The notes under the pieces: generated by a model
What the model was told of the DNA's origin: nothing
What the model saw: only the letters and a program-made list of their open reading frames with translations
Databases searched by the model: none
Program-made: the position numbers and the translations under genes
In this document: one piece after another, positions 1 to 6,616 of the stretch
Layout: every line of letters begins with the position of its first letter
Numbering within the stretch: the stretch's first letter is position 1
Origin: Actinomycetota bacterium
Lineage (GTDB): Bacteria > Actinomycetota > Acidimicrobiia > Acidimicrobiales > Ilumatobacteraceae
NCBI GenBank assembly: GCA_005787025.1
Contig: SYCH01000215.1
Coordinates: 1-8,936 of the forward strand
Direction: 5' to 3'
Length of the DNA stretch: 8,936 bases

Positions 1-948
1 CCACACGCGCGGATCACGATTGGCGGCGGCGAACAACAGTTGCATCTTGGACCCCGCCACGATGGTTTCGCCGCGCACCGGACAGTCGCGGCTGTTGGTG
101 CGGACCAATCCTTGTACCGGTGAGTCGTAACGCAGGAACTCCTCCACGGCCCACGGAACGAGGTCGGGATCGGCGCGCAGTTCGGCGACCAGACGTGGTT
201 CCGTGATCAAGCGATACAACATGAGGCTCAACAAACTGGCGGTGGTCTCATGACCGGCCACCAGAACCTGCTGACACAGTCGGCGTACTTCGCCGTGGGC
301 CAACTCTCCGGCCAGGTGCGCGCGCGTCAAAACCGTCACCAGATCGTCGGGAGGTTCGGTTCCGGCCTCGAGGTGAGCGCGCCGCTCGGCCACCAGATCG
401 TCGACGAGGGCGAAGATACCCTCGTTGGCCTTCTCGACCAGACGTAGGTCCCCACCTCCCAGTCCGTTCACGATGTCGTCGGACCATCGCCCGAACCGGT
501 CTCGATCCTCGGATCGGATCCCGAGCATCTCGGCGATCACGATGGCTGGGAACGGAAACGCGAAGAGGTGGACGAAGTCGCCTTCGCCGTCGGCCGAAAA
601 CGCCGCGTCCCAGAGTTGCCGACCGATCTGCTCGACGCGCGGCGCCAACGAAGCGATGGCCGCGGGACGAAACCCGTCCTGCAACACCTTGCGTTGACGT
701 CGGTGGTCCGGATCATCGGCCGATCCGAGCACCCCACCCACCTGATGAAAGACGCCGGGACCGTCACCGTTCCGCCACAGTTCGGGATCGGTCACCATCG
801 ACAACACGTCCTCGTGGCGGCTGACGACGTAGAACGGCGGGTCGAAGGATTCCTCGCGGTGGATCGGGCATTGCTCGATGAGATGGTGGTGACCCACCGA
901 AGGCTCGAGGTCGTTCGCGTGCTCCAGATGCGAGTACGTCACGGTCAC
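1..948 (-). CDS. Cytochrome P450 (partial, C-terminus cut by window edge)
   Basis: This is a heme-thiolate monooxygenase, likely soluble because no N-terminal membrane segment is seen. It inserts oxygen into an unidentified organic substrate using ferredoxin-type partners, none of which are visible here. The 316 visible codons start at GTG 948. They show a helix-C motif DDPDHRRQR at residues 78-86, the helix-I oxygen-activation motif AGHETT at 231-236, the helix-K ExxR pair E270/R273 in EEFLRYDSP, and AANRDPRVW at the left edge. The Cys heme-ligand loop should follow about 40 residues further on, outside the window; bacterial P450s are usually about 400 residues. The start overlaps the TetR stop as GTGA (948-945), implying translational coupling and shared control with the regulator. 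The family is certain from the motifs. The substrate and CYP subfamily cannot be read from the sequence; placement beside an acyl-CoA/aco-type operon suggests a role in the same catabolic route, which is inference. Confidence 0.96.
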   Translation of the reverse strand, partial: MTVTYSHLEHANDLEPSVGHHHLIEQCPIHREESFDPPFYVVSRHEDVLSMVTDPELWRNGDGPGVFHQVGGVLGSADDPDHRRQRKVLQDGFRPAAIASLAPRVEQIGRQLWDAAFSADGEGDFVHLFAFPFPAIVIAEMLGIRSEDRDRFGRWSDDIVNGLGGGDLRLVEKANEGIFALVDDLVAERRAHLEAGTEPPDDLVTVLTRAHLAGELAHGEVRRLCQQVLVAGHETTASLLSLMLYRLITEPRLVAELRADPDLVPWAVEEFLRYDSPVQGLVRTNSRDCPVRGETIVAGSKMQLLFAAANRDPRVW

Positions 949-1559
949 CCCAGAAGTCCGCGCAGCGCGTCCTTGATACCCACGATCGCCCGACCCTGTT
1001 CGTCGATGTCGTCCGACACCGCATCGGTCAGACCGACGAGCACCGTCAGGATGTAGGCGAAGACGACCGCCCGACGTTCCGGGGAAAACTCGCCCGTCGA
1101 CACACCCACCTCCACCATGTCGGCGAAGAAACGCTCACGTTGTCGACTGCGCGGCTCGACCAACACCCGCATCTCGGGATGACGACGGACGTCGACTCGA
1201 ACGGCACCGAGAAAGCGCGCCACCGAGTGATCGGTCTTGTTCATCTCGTGAGCCACGTCGAGCACCGCCGTGAATTGGTCGACGAACGTGTGACGACCCT
1301 CGATGGCTTCGCTGAAGCGCGAGTAGACCAGATCCTGGGTGTACTCGTGAACCGCCAGGTACAGGTCCATCTTGGATCCGAAGTAGTGATAAAGGGCTCC
1401 GGGCGTCACGCCGGACCGGGAGGCGATCTCACGGTTGGTGGCCACTTCGTAACCCCGAACCGAAAACGTCTCGCGAGCGATCTGCAGGATCATGCGCCGG
1501 GTGTCGGCCGAATCGGTGTCCGGGGGGCGTCCGAGCCTCTTGGCCGACTCCCTCGGCAC
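945..1559 (-). CDS. TetR/AcrR-family transcriptional regulator
   Basis: This is a ligand-responsive DNA-binding regulator, probably a dimeric repressor. From the chosen GTG start (1559) it is 204 residues, a normal TetR length. The N-terminal helix-turn-helix is clear: TRRMILQIARETF at about residues 20-32, then the recognition helix and anchor GVTPGALYHYFGSK at 50-63, which is the family hallmark. The rest is a variable, helix-rich ligand-binding and dimerisation domain ending in ...ALRGLLG. The start is uncertain. An in-frame GTG at 1640 would add 27 residues (231 in all), and another GTG lies at 1592. I prefer 1559 because it gives the usual short basic N-arm (PRESAKRLGRPP) before the HTH. 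It is divergent from the acyl-CoA dehydrogenase and coupled to the P450 behind it, so it probably controls both directions from the shared control region. The effector is unknown; an acyl-CoA or a pathway intermediate is a guess. Confidence 0.93.
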   Translation of the reverse strand: MPRESAKRLGRPPDTDSADTRRMILQIARETFSVRGYEVATNREIASRSGVTPGALYHYFGSKMDLYLAVHEYTQDLVYSRFSEAIEGRHTFVDQFTAVLDVAHEMNKTDHSVARFLGAVRVDVRRHPEMRVLVEPRSRQRERFFADMVEVGVSTGEFSPERRAVVFAYILTVLVGLTDAVSDDIDEQGRAIVGIKDALRGLLG

Positions 1560-1707
1560 GACGTGCAGCCCGGCGGCCTCGCGTTTCCCCACGAAGCGAG
1601 TATGACCGCACCGACCCGCTCGGATCGGGTCGAGCGTCACGTCTCCGACGGGTCCAACGTCCCGCCACGGTGCGAATACTGATCAGTGGGTCAATTACGG
1701 TGTCCTC
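1560..1707. promoter_or_regulatory. Divergent control region between the TetR gene and the acyl-CoA dehydrogenase operon
   Basis: This is the only non-coding stretch between the two divergent blocks, so it must hold the promoters for both. It shortens to 1641-1707 if the TetR start is really the GTG at 1640. It is the most AT-rich spot of the neighbourhood around 1675-1698. I could not assign convincing -35/-10 pairs by eye on either strand. A Shine-Dalgarno sequence is not evident before the GTG at 1708, so that gene may be leaderless or weakly initiated. Confidence 0.6.
1678..1687. promoter_or_regulatory. Candidate TetR operator: perfect 10-base palindrome ACTGATCAGT
   Basis: ACTGATCAGT is a perfect inverted repeat lying 20 bases before the GTG start of the acyl-CoA dehydrogenase and inside the shared control region of the TetR gene. 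TetR-family repressors commonly bind short palindromes in their own divergent promoters. The symmetry does not extend beyond 10 bases, which is shorter than typical TetR sites, so this is a candidate only. Confidence 0.4.
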
Positions 1708-2991
1708 GTGGACGCACATACCGACTCCGTCACTCCCCCGTCGCTGGAGGAGTTCACCAAGACCGCCCGCGAATGGCTGGAGGCCAACGCCGAATACCGC
1801 ACCGGCGGTAGCGACGAGAAGGAATTGGTCTGGGGCGAGGGCGAGTTCTCGGTGTCGGTCTTCCATTCGCTCACCTTCGAGGAAGAGTCGGCCCTTCTCG
1901 CGCGAGGCAAAGCCTGGATTCAGAAGAAGGCCGAGCACGGTTACCACGCCATCACCGCTCCGGTGAGTTACGGCGGTCTCGGATACCCGCGCGCCTACTC
2001 ACGGGCTTTTTCCAAACTCGAGTCGCAGTTCGCCACGCCGACCGGACACGAGACCCTGAGCGTCACCGTGGGCCTGATCGCACCGACCATCGACTTGTTC
2101 GGTACCGAGGAGCAAAAGGAACAGTTCGTCGGACGATTCATGGCCACGCGCGATCTGTGTTGCCAGCTGTTCTCCGAACCGGGTGCCGGCAGTGACCTGG
2201 CCTCGCTGGGCTGCCGCGCCGATCGCGATGGCGACGAGTGGGTCCTCAACGGCCAAAAGGTCTGGAGCTCGGGCGCCCAATTCAGCGAGTGGGGCGAGTT
2301 GATCGCGCGAAGCAACGTGGACGTCGTCAAGCACAAAGGCATGACCGCGTTCATCATTCCGATGGACCTTCCCGGCATCGAGATCCGGCCGATCAAGCAG
2401 ATGAGTGGGGGTTCGTCGTTCAACGAGGTCTTCTTCAACGACGTGCGCATCCCGGACTCCATGCGCCTCGGACCCGAGGGCGAAGGCTGGAAGGTGGCGC
2501 TCACCACCCTCGGCTTCGAGCGTGACCACTCCGGTGATGGTGGTGGCGGCAACCGCGTCGGAGGTTCGTGGCGTCAGGTGCTGGCGACCGCGCGGGCCAT
2601 GGGGGTCACCAGCGACCCGATACTGCGTCAGGAACTGGCCAAGGCCTACACACACTTCCGCGTGGAGGGTTTCGTCAACCGACGGGCCGCCGACATGCGT
2701 CGCGCCGGCTCGCCCCCCGGACCCGAGGGCTCGTTGGGCAAACTCATCTGGACCGAGGGTATGACCCGCATCTCGGACCTCATCTCGCGCATCCTGGGTG
2801 CCGCTCTCGTGGCCGACACCGAGGAATGGGGAACGTTCGCCTGGGGCGAGCACGTGCTGGGCGCACCCGGTTACCGCATCGCGGGCGGCTCGGACGAGAC
2901 CCAGCGCAACATCATCGGCGAGCGCGTTCTCGGCCTGCCCGGCGAGCCGCGCGTCGACAAGGATCTGGCTTGGAAGGACACTCGTCGCTGA
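1708..2991 (+). CDS. Acyl-CoA dehydrogenase (FadE-like, FAD-dependent)
   Basis: This is a flavoenzyme introducing a 2,3-double bond into an acyl-CoA, passing electrons to ETF; it acts in the cytoplasm. It has 427 residues, slightly longer than the classic ~385-400. The N-terminal helical domain runs to about 150. The FAD/substrate signature LFSEPGAGSD is at 154-163 and NGQKVWSSGA at 181-190, both in the middle beta domain. The C-terminal helical domain ends with GGSDETQRNIIGERVLGLP starting at 393. At the usual MCAD-type catalytic-Glu position this C-terminal motif has Gly (IAGGSDE). A possible alternative base is E271 in GFERDHS, near where isovaleryl-/long-chain-type enzymes carry theirs (inference). 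The GTG start at 1708 has no clear ribosome-binding site. It is first in the rightward operon, opposite the TetR gene. The acyl chain cannot be deduced. The family is secure; the specificity is open. Confidence 0.96.
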   Translation: MDAHTDSVTPPSLEEFTKTAREWLEANAEYRTGGSDEKELVWGEGEFSVSVFHSLTFEEESALLARGKAWIQKKAEHGYHAITAPVSYGGLGYPRAYSRAFSKLESQFATPTGHETLSVTVGLIAPTIDLFGTEEQKEQFVGRFMATRDLCCQLFSEPGAGSDLASLGCRADRDGDEWVLNGQKVWSSGAQFSEWGELIARSNVDVVKHKGMTAFIIPMDLPGIEIRPIKQMSGGSSFNEVFFNDVRIPDSMRLGPEGEGWKVALTTLGFERDHSGDGGGGNRVGGSWRQVLATARAMGVTSDPILRQELAKAYTHFRVEGFVNRRAADMRRAGSPPGPEGSLGKLIWTEGMTRISDLISRILGAALVADTEEWGTFAWGEHVLGAPGYRIAGGSDETQRNIIGERVLGLPGEPRVDKDLAWKDTRR

Positions 2992-3016
2992 CGAGGGCTT
3001 CCACCGGAACACACAC

Positions 3017-3033
3017 CGACGGCGTCGCCGTCG
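3017..3033 (+). other. Short GC-rich hairpin in the gap before the SDR gene
   Basis: CGACGGC and GCCGTCG form a perfect 7-base stem around GTC in the 67-base gap between the acyl-CoA dehydrogenase and SDR genes. No T-run follows, so it is not a standard intrinsic terminator. It could be an mRNA-processing or stability element, or simply chance in GC-rich DNA. Confidence 0.3.
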
Positions 3034-3047
3034 CACGACACACAACC

Positions 3048-3054
3048 AGGGGGA
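3048..3054 (+). promoter_or_regulatory. Strong ribosome-binding site fixing the SDR start
   Basis: AGGGGGA lies four bases before the ATG at 3059. It decides this start over the open upstream extension of the same frame, which would overlap the acyl-CoA dehydrogenase gene by about 190 bases. Confidence 0.75.
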
Positions 3055-3058
3055 AATC

Positions 3059-3814
3059 ATGGATCTCGGACTCAAGGGCAAGAAGGCTCTCGTCACCGGT
3101 GCGACCAAGGGTCTCGGACGCGCCATCGCCGAAACGTTGCTCGCCGAGGGCGCGTCGGTCGCCATCTGCGCACGTAACGCCGACGAGGTGGCCGCCGCGG
3201 TGAAGGAACTGTCGGCCAAGGGCACCGTCGTCGGTGCCTCGGTGGACGCCGGCAATCCCGAGGCTCTGCAGGCGTGGGTGAACTCCTCGGCCGAGCAACT
3301 CGGCGGGATCGACATCTACGTGCACAACACGTCGGGCAAGCCGGCGCGCAAGCTCGAGCAGTGGGTGAACAACTTCAACATCGACCTGATGGCGTTGGTG
3401 TACGGCGTCGAGGCCGCCAAGGCCGCGTTGGCCAACGGAGGCGGATCCGTCATCAGCATCGGAACCACCGCGACCACCGAGCACTTCGCCAGCGGTTCGG
3501 GTAGCTACAGCGCCTTGAAGTCCGCGGTCACGAACTGGACCCTCGGTCAGGCCCAGGTGCTCGGCGCACAGGGCATCCGTTGCAACGTCGTCTCGCCCGG
3601 ACCGATCATGGTGCAAGGTGGCGACTGGGACATGATCAAGAACGCCATGCCCCCGTTCTTCGAGGCCACCGAGAAGGCCCACCCCAGCGGACACATGGGC
3701 GAACCCGGTGACGTCGCCAACGCCGTCGCTTTCCTCGCCAGCGATCGGGCCCGCCACATCAACGGTGTCAACCTCACCGTCGACGGCGGTTTCCTGAAGC
3801 GCGTCGACTTCTGA
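3059..3814 (+). CDS. Short-chain dehydrogenase/reductase (SDR), classical type
   Basis: This is an NAD(P)-dependent oxidoreductase interconverting an alcohol and a ketone. At 251 residues it is a standard classical SDR with a Rossmann fold. The cofactor motif TGATKGLG is at 13-20. R39 right after beta-2 (CARN) favours NADP(H). HNTSG at 89-93 replaces the common NNAG. The catalytic pair is Y150-x-x-x-K154 (SYSALK), N107 is a plausible fourth catalytic Asn, and the tail INGVNLTVDGGF is typical. The catalytic Ser, expected 13 residues before Tyr, is Thr (T137, in GTTATT). Thr can supply the hydroxyl, but it is uncommon. The start is fixed by a strong AGGGGGA. It sits 67 bases after the acyl-CoA dehydrogenase and 10 bases before the ThuA-like gene. 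It may oxidise a hydroxyacyl or hydroxyketone intermediate, or reduce a diketone; the substrate is not readable. Confidence 0.95.
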   Translation: MDLGLKGKKALVTGATKGLGRAIAETLLAEGASVAICARNADEVAAAVKELSAKGTVVGASVDAGNPEALQAWVNSSAEQLGGIDIYVHNTSGKPARKLEQWVNNFNIDLMALVYGVEAAKAALANGGGSVISIGTTATTEHFASGSGSYSALKSAVTNWTLGQAQVLGAQGIRCNVVSPGPIMVQGGDWDMIKNAMPPFFEATEKAHPSGHMGEPGDVANAVAFLASDRARHINGVNLTVDGGFLKRVDF

Positions 3815-3824
3815 GCGACGAGCC

Positions 3825-4595
3825 ATGAGCCAGAAACCGGCCTCGCGTCGGATCGAGGTGACCCTGGTCGCCGGTGGCAAGTATCACGACATCGACTTCG
3901 CTCGTCGTGAGTTGCTGACCTTGCTCGCCGAACACGATGAGTTCCGGGTGCGGGTGCAACCCGACTACGAGGACGTGGACGGCATCACGTCGGCCGAGAT
4001 CCTGGTGTCGTACACCTGCGACGTGCGCCCGAGCGAGAACGCCCAACGCGCGGTGCGCGCATGGGTGGAGAACGGCGGGCGCTGGGTCGCCCTTCACGGC
4101 ACCAACGCCGCGCTCACCCTGGGTGGACCCAACGGCGTCGAGTCACCACGAATCTTCCCGTTGTGGGCCGAGACCCTCGGCAGCCAGTTCGTCGCCCACC
4201 CGCCGATCCAGCCGTACACGGTGTCGGTGTCGGACCCGTCGCACTGGTTGGTGTCGGGTATCGAATCCTTCGACACCGACGACGAGCTGTACCTCAGCGA
4301 GTACGCCGACCGCGCCGCACTGAAGCCCTTGTTGCACACGACGTGGCAAGGAGACGCGGCCGGTTTCGCCGAGGCCGATTGGACCACCGGCGATCCGACC
4401 CACCTCGTCATGTACCTGCGCGAACTGGGTACGGGCTCCATCCTGTACAACACCCTCGGTCACTGCCGGGGCCACTACGACATGAAGCCGGTCCTCGACT
4501 ACTACCCGCGCATCGAACGCTGCTCGTGGGAGAAGCCGGCATATTACGAATTGCTCCGTCGCTCACTACGGTGGGCACGCGGACTCGACGCCTGA
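3825..4595 (+). CDS. ThuA-like domain protein (trehalose-utilisation family, GATase-like fold)
   Basis: This is a 256-residue single-domain protein of the ThuA-like family, which has a class-I glutamine-amidotransferase-like fold. Visible family marks are the N-terminal strand and loop VTLVAGGKYHDID (12-24, with H21), GGRWVALHG (84-92), QPYTVSVSDPSHWLVSGI (129-146), DELYLSEY (153-160) and LGHCRGHYD (211-219). The segment GGRWVALHG, where amidotransferases have their nucleophile elbow, has no Cys, so glutaminase activity is unlikely. In rhizobia ThuA/ThuB act on trehalose and related disaccharides, but most family members have no proven reaction. There is no signal peptide or membrane segment, so it is cytoplasmic. 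The gap to the SDR is only 10 bases, so co-expression is likely. There is no obvious sugar gene nearby, so a role tied to the SDR and the E1 complex is more likely than trehalose use (inference). Confidence 0.88.
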   Translation: MSQKPASRRIEVTLVAGGKYHDIDFARRELLTLLAEHDEFRVRVQPDYEDVDGITSAEILVSYTCDVRPSENAQRAVRAWVENGGRWVALHGTNAALTLGGPNGVESPRIFPLWAETLGSQFVAHPPIQPYTVSVSDPSHWLVSGIESFDTDDELYLSEYADRAALKPLLHTTWQGDAAGFAEADWTTGDPTHLVMYLRELGTGSILYNTLGHCRGHYDMKPVLDYYPRIERCSWEKPAYYELLRRSLRWARGLDA

Positions 4596-4618
4596 CCCGA
4601 CGACCGACCACTCGAACC

Positions 4619-4625
4619 AGAAGGA
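4619..4625 (+). promoter_or_regulatory. Ribosome-binding site of E1 alpha
   Basis: AGAAGGA lies nine bases before the ATG at 4635, in the 39-base gap after the ThuA-like gene. It supports independent, strong initiation of the E1 alpha subunit. The rest of the gap shows no terminator or promoter. Confidence 0.6.
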
Positions 4626-4634
4626 AAACCACTC

Positions 4635-5618
4635 ATGGACCTACCCGTACACGTGCAACTCGACCTGCACCGACGCATGGTGCGCATCCGCTTGTTCGAG
4701 GAGGCGGCCGGTCGCCTGGCCGAATCCAATCGCCTGCCCGGATTCCTCCACCTCTACGTCGGTGAGGAAGCGGTGGCCGCCGGCGTGTGCGGAGCCCTGA
4801 ACGACGACGACCACATCACCTCCACCCACCGCGGTCACGGACACTTGGTGGCCAAGGGCGGAGATTTCAACCGCATGATGGCCGAACTGATGGGCAAGGC
4901 CACCGGCTACTGCAAGGGCAAGGGTGGCTCGATGCACATCTCGGACACCTCACTCGGCATGTTGGGCGCGAACGGCATCGTGGGCGCCGGATCGCCGATC
5001 GCCGTCGGCGCGGCCTTCGCGAATCGTTACCGTGGCCGTGGCCAGGTCGCCGTGGCGTTCTTCGGTGACGGTTCCACCAACATCGGAGCTTTCCACGAAG
5101 CCGCCAACATGGCGTGCGCCCTCCACCTTCCCATCGTTTTCGCGTGCGAGAACAACGAGTACGGCGAGTTCACCCCGCGTGACAAGACCATGGCGATCAC
5201 CGACATCGTCGACCGCGCCGCTGGTTACGGAATGCCCGGCGTCATCGTGGATGGCATGGACGTCATCGCGGTTCACGAGGCGACCGTGGAAGCGGTCGAG
5301 CGTGCGCGCACCGGCGGCGGACCGTCGCTGATCGAGGCCAAGACCTACCGCTTCTACAACCACCATGGCGTGCAGAACCTCGGCCTGAAGTACCGCTCCG
5401 ATGACGAAGTCGCCATGTGGAAACAACGCGACCCGATCTTCACCCTCGAGGACCGCATGATCGAGAACAAGGCGGCCACCCGAGATCAGTTCGATGCCAT
5501 CTGGGCCGAGCTGCGCGCCGACATCGATGCGGCCATCGCGTTCGCCGACGAGAGCCCCTACCCCACTCCCGACCAGATCATGGTCGGCGTGTACACCAGC
5601 ATGAGCGGAGCGAACTGA
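4635..5618 (+). CDS. acoA: Thiamine-diphosphate-dependent E1 alpha subunit (acetoin dehydrogenase / 2-oxo-acid dehydrogenase type)
   Basis: This is the alpha subunit of the E1 component. With E1 beta it binds thiamine diphosphate, cleaves an alpha-hydroxyketone (acetoin) or decarboxylates a 2-oxo acid, and passes the acyl group to lipoyl-E2. At 327 residues it matches the acetoin dehydrogenase alpha size. The ThDP/Mg motif runs from GDGSTNIGAFHEAAN (144-158) to ENN (172-174), the expected ~30-residue spacing. HRGHGH (65-70) and the GKGGSMHISD loop (95-104) are also typical. The segment normally shaped like RYxGHxxxD is here FYNHHGVQNLGLKYR (240-254), an unusual version of the phosphorylation/active-site loop that may mark another substrate. 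The ATG has a good ribosome-binding site, and the stop overlaps the E1 beta start (TGATG), giving balanced subunits. I call it acoA from the acoX-containing context; pyruvate or branched-chain 2-oxo acids remain possible substrates. Confidence 0.9.
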   Translation: MDLPVHVQLDLHRRMVRIRLFEEAAGRLAESNRLPGFLHLYVGEEAVAAGVCGALNDDDHITSTHRGHGHLVAKGGDFNRMMAELMGKATGYCKGKGGSMHISDTSLGMLGANGIVGAGSPIAVGAAFANRYRGRGQVAVAFFGDGSTNIGAFHEAANMACALHLPIVFACENNEYGEFTPRDKTMAITDIVDRAAGYGMPGVIVDGMDVIAVHEATVEAVERARTGGGPSLIEAKTYRFYNHHGVQNLGLKYRSDDEVAMWKQRDPIFTLEDRMIENKAATRDQFDAIWAELRADIDAAIAFADESPYPTPDQIMVGVYTSMSGAN

Positions 5619-6607
5619 TGGCCGACGAACGCAAACTCGCCTATGTGATGGCCTTCAACGAGGCCGTCAAGCAACAGATGGAGGCCGACCCCAACGTGTT
5701 CTGCGCCGGTGAGGACATCGGTGCGTTCGGTGGCGTGTTCGGAACCTTCGGTGGACTGCAGGCCAAGTTCGGTGCCGATCGCGTGGTCGACACCCCCATC
5801 AGCGAACAGGCCATCGTCGGCCTCGGCGTGGGTGCGGCCGTCACCGGATTGCGCCCCATCGTGGACCTGATGTTCATGGACTTCATCTGCGTGGCCCTCG
5901 ACCAGATCGTGAACCAGGCCGCCAAGTTGAAGTACATGTTCGGCGGTGACGCCGTGTTGCCTCTCACCATCACGACCGCTGGTGGCGGTGGCTTGTCCGC
6001 GGCGGCACAACACAGCCAGTCGCTCGAGGCGCTGCTGTGCCACATTCCGGGCCTGAAGGTGGTCATGCCGTCCAATCCCTACGACATGAAGGGTTTGATG
6101 ACGGCCTGTATCCAGGAGAACAACCCCACGGTCATGATCAAACACAAGCGCCTGCTCGGTATGACCGGCCACGTCCCCGAGGAGAGCTACTCCATCCCGC
6201 TCGGCAAGGGCAACATCCTGCGTCCGGGCAAGGACGTCACCATCGTCGCGTACGCGCGCATGGCCAACGAGGCCCTCATCGCCGCCGAGGAACTGTCCAA
6301 GGACGGCATCGACTGCGAGATCATCGATCCCCGTACTCTGCAGCCCCTCGACACCGACCTCATCGTGTCGTCGGTCAAGAAGACCAACCACGCGGTGGTG
6401 GTGCACGAGGCCGTGCGTTTCGGTGGACTCGGTGGCGAGATCGCCTCGCAGATCCAGGAGCTGGCGTTCGATTATCTCGACGCGCCCGTGACCCGCATCG
6501 GCGCTCCGTTCTCGCCCGTTCCCTTCAGCCCCGCACTCGAACAGCACTACATCCCGGATTCCAAGACCATCGTCCAGGGAATCCGTGACGTGATGGCCCG
6601 CGTCTGA
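5618..6607 (+). CDS. acoB: Thiamine-diphosphate-dependent E1 beta subunit (acetoin dehydrogenase / 2-oxo-acid dehydrogenase type)
   Basis: This is the beta subunit completing the E1 alpha2-beta2 tetramer; it contributes half of each ThDP site and the E2-docking surface. It has 329 residues, normal for the family. The N-terminal pyrimidine-binding domain has GEDIG (31-35) and DTPISEQAIVGLGVGAA (58-74), whose E63 is the likely cofactor-activating Glu. It continues to AAQHSQSLEALLCHIPGLKV (129-148), with H132 the probable active-site His, followed by VMPSNP. The C-terminal transketolase-type domain includes IDPRTLQPLD and the terminal FSPVPFSPALEQHYIPD. The start is ATG 5618, overlapping the E1 alpha stop by one base, with GGAG at 5607-5610. 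An in-frame extension back to 5417 lies wholly inside E1 alpha and is rejected. It is followed nine bases later by the AcoX-like gene. Confidence 0.92.
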   Translation: MADERKLAYVMAFNEAVKQQMEADPNVFCAGEDIGAFGGVFGTFGGLQAKFGADRVVDTPISEQAIVGLGVGAAVTGLRPIVDLMFMDFICVALDQIVNQAAKLKYMFGGDAVLPLTITTAGGGGLSAAAQHSQSLEALLCHIPGLKVVMPSNPYDMKGLMTACIQENNPTVMIKHKRLLGMTGHVPEESYSIPLGKGNILRPGKDVTIVAYARMANEALIAAEELSKDGIDCEIIDPRTLQPLDTDLIVSSVKKTNHAVVVHEAVRFGGLGGEIASQIQELAFDYLDAPVTRIGAPFSPVPFSPALEQHYIPDSKTIVQGIRDVMARV

Positions 6608-6616
6608 TCGACGTCC

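Noticed and set aside
568..1056. Plus-strand open frame across the P450 and TetR genes
   Set aside because: The minus strand has an unbroken P450 with ExxR and AGHETT motifs through this region; the plus frame has no domain.
3017..3033. Intrinsic terminator between the acyl-CoA dehydrogenase and SDR genes
   Set aside because: The hairpin is perfect but short and lacks a T-run, and the downstream genes have no visible promoter of their own. It is kept only as a low-confidence structural feature.
2798..3058. N-terminal extension of the SDR frame
   Set aside because: It would overlap the acyl-CoA dehydrogenase gene and add about 87 Arg/Ser/Pro-rich residues before a standard SDR start. A strong ribosome-binding site supports ATG 3059.
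1999..3315. Long minus-strand open frame (about 438 codons) across the acyl-CoA dehydrogenase and SDR genes
   Set aside because: It is antisense to two well-supported genes and spans their intergenic gap. Its composition is typical of codon-position shadowing, and there are no motifs.
5417..5617. N-terminal extension of the E1 beta frame
   Set aside because: It lies wholly inside the E1 alpha coding sequence and has shadow-like composition. ATG 5618 has GGAG and the usual family N-terminus.
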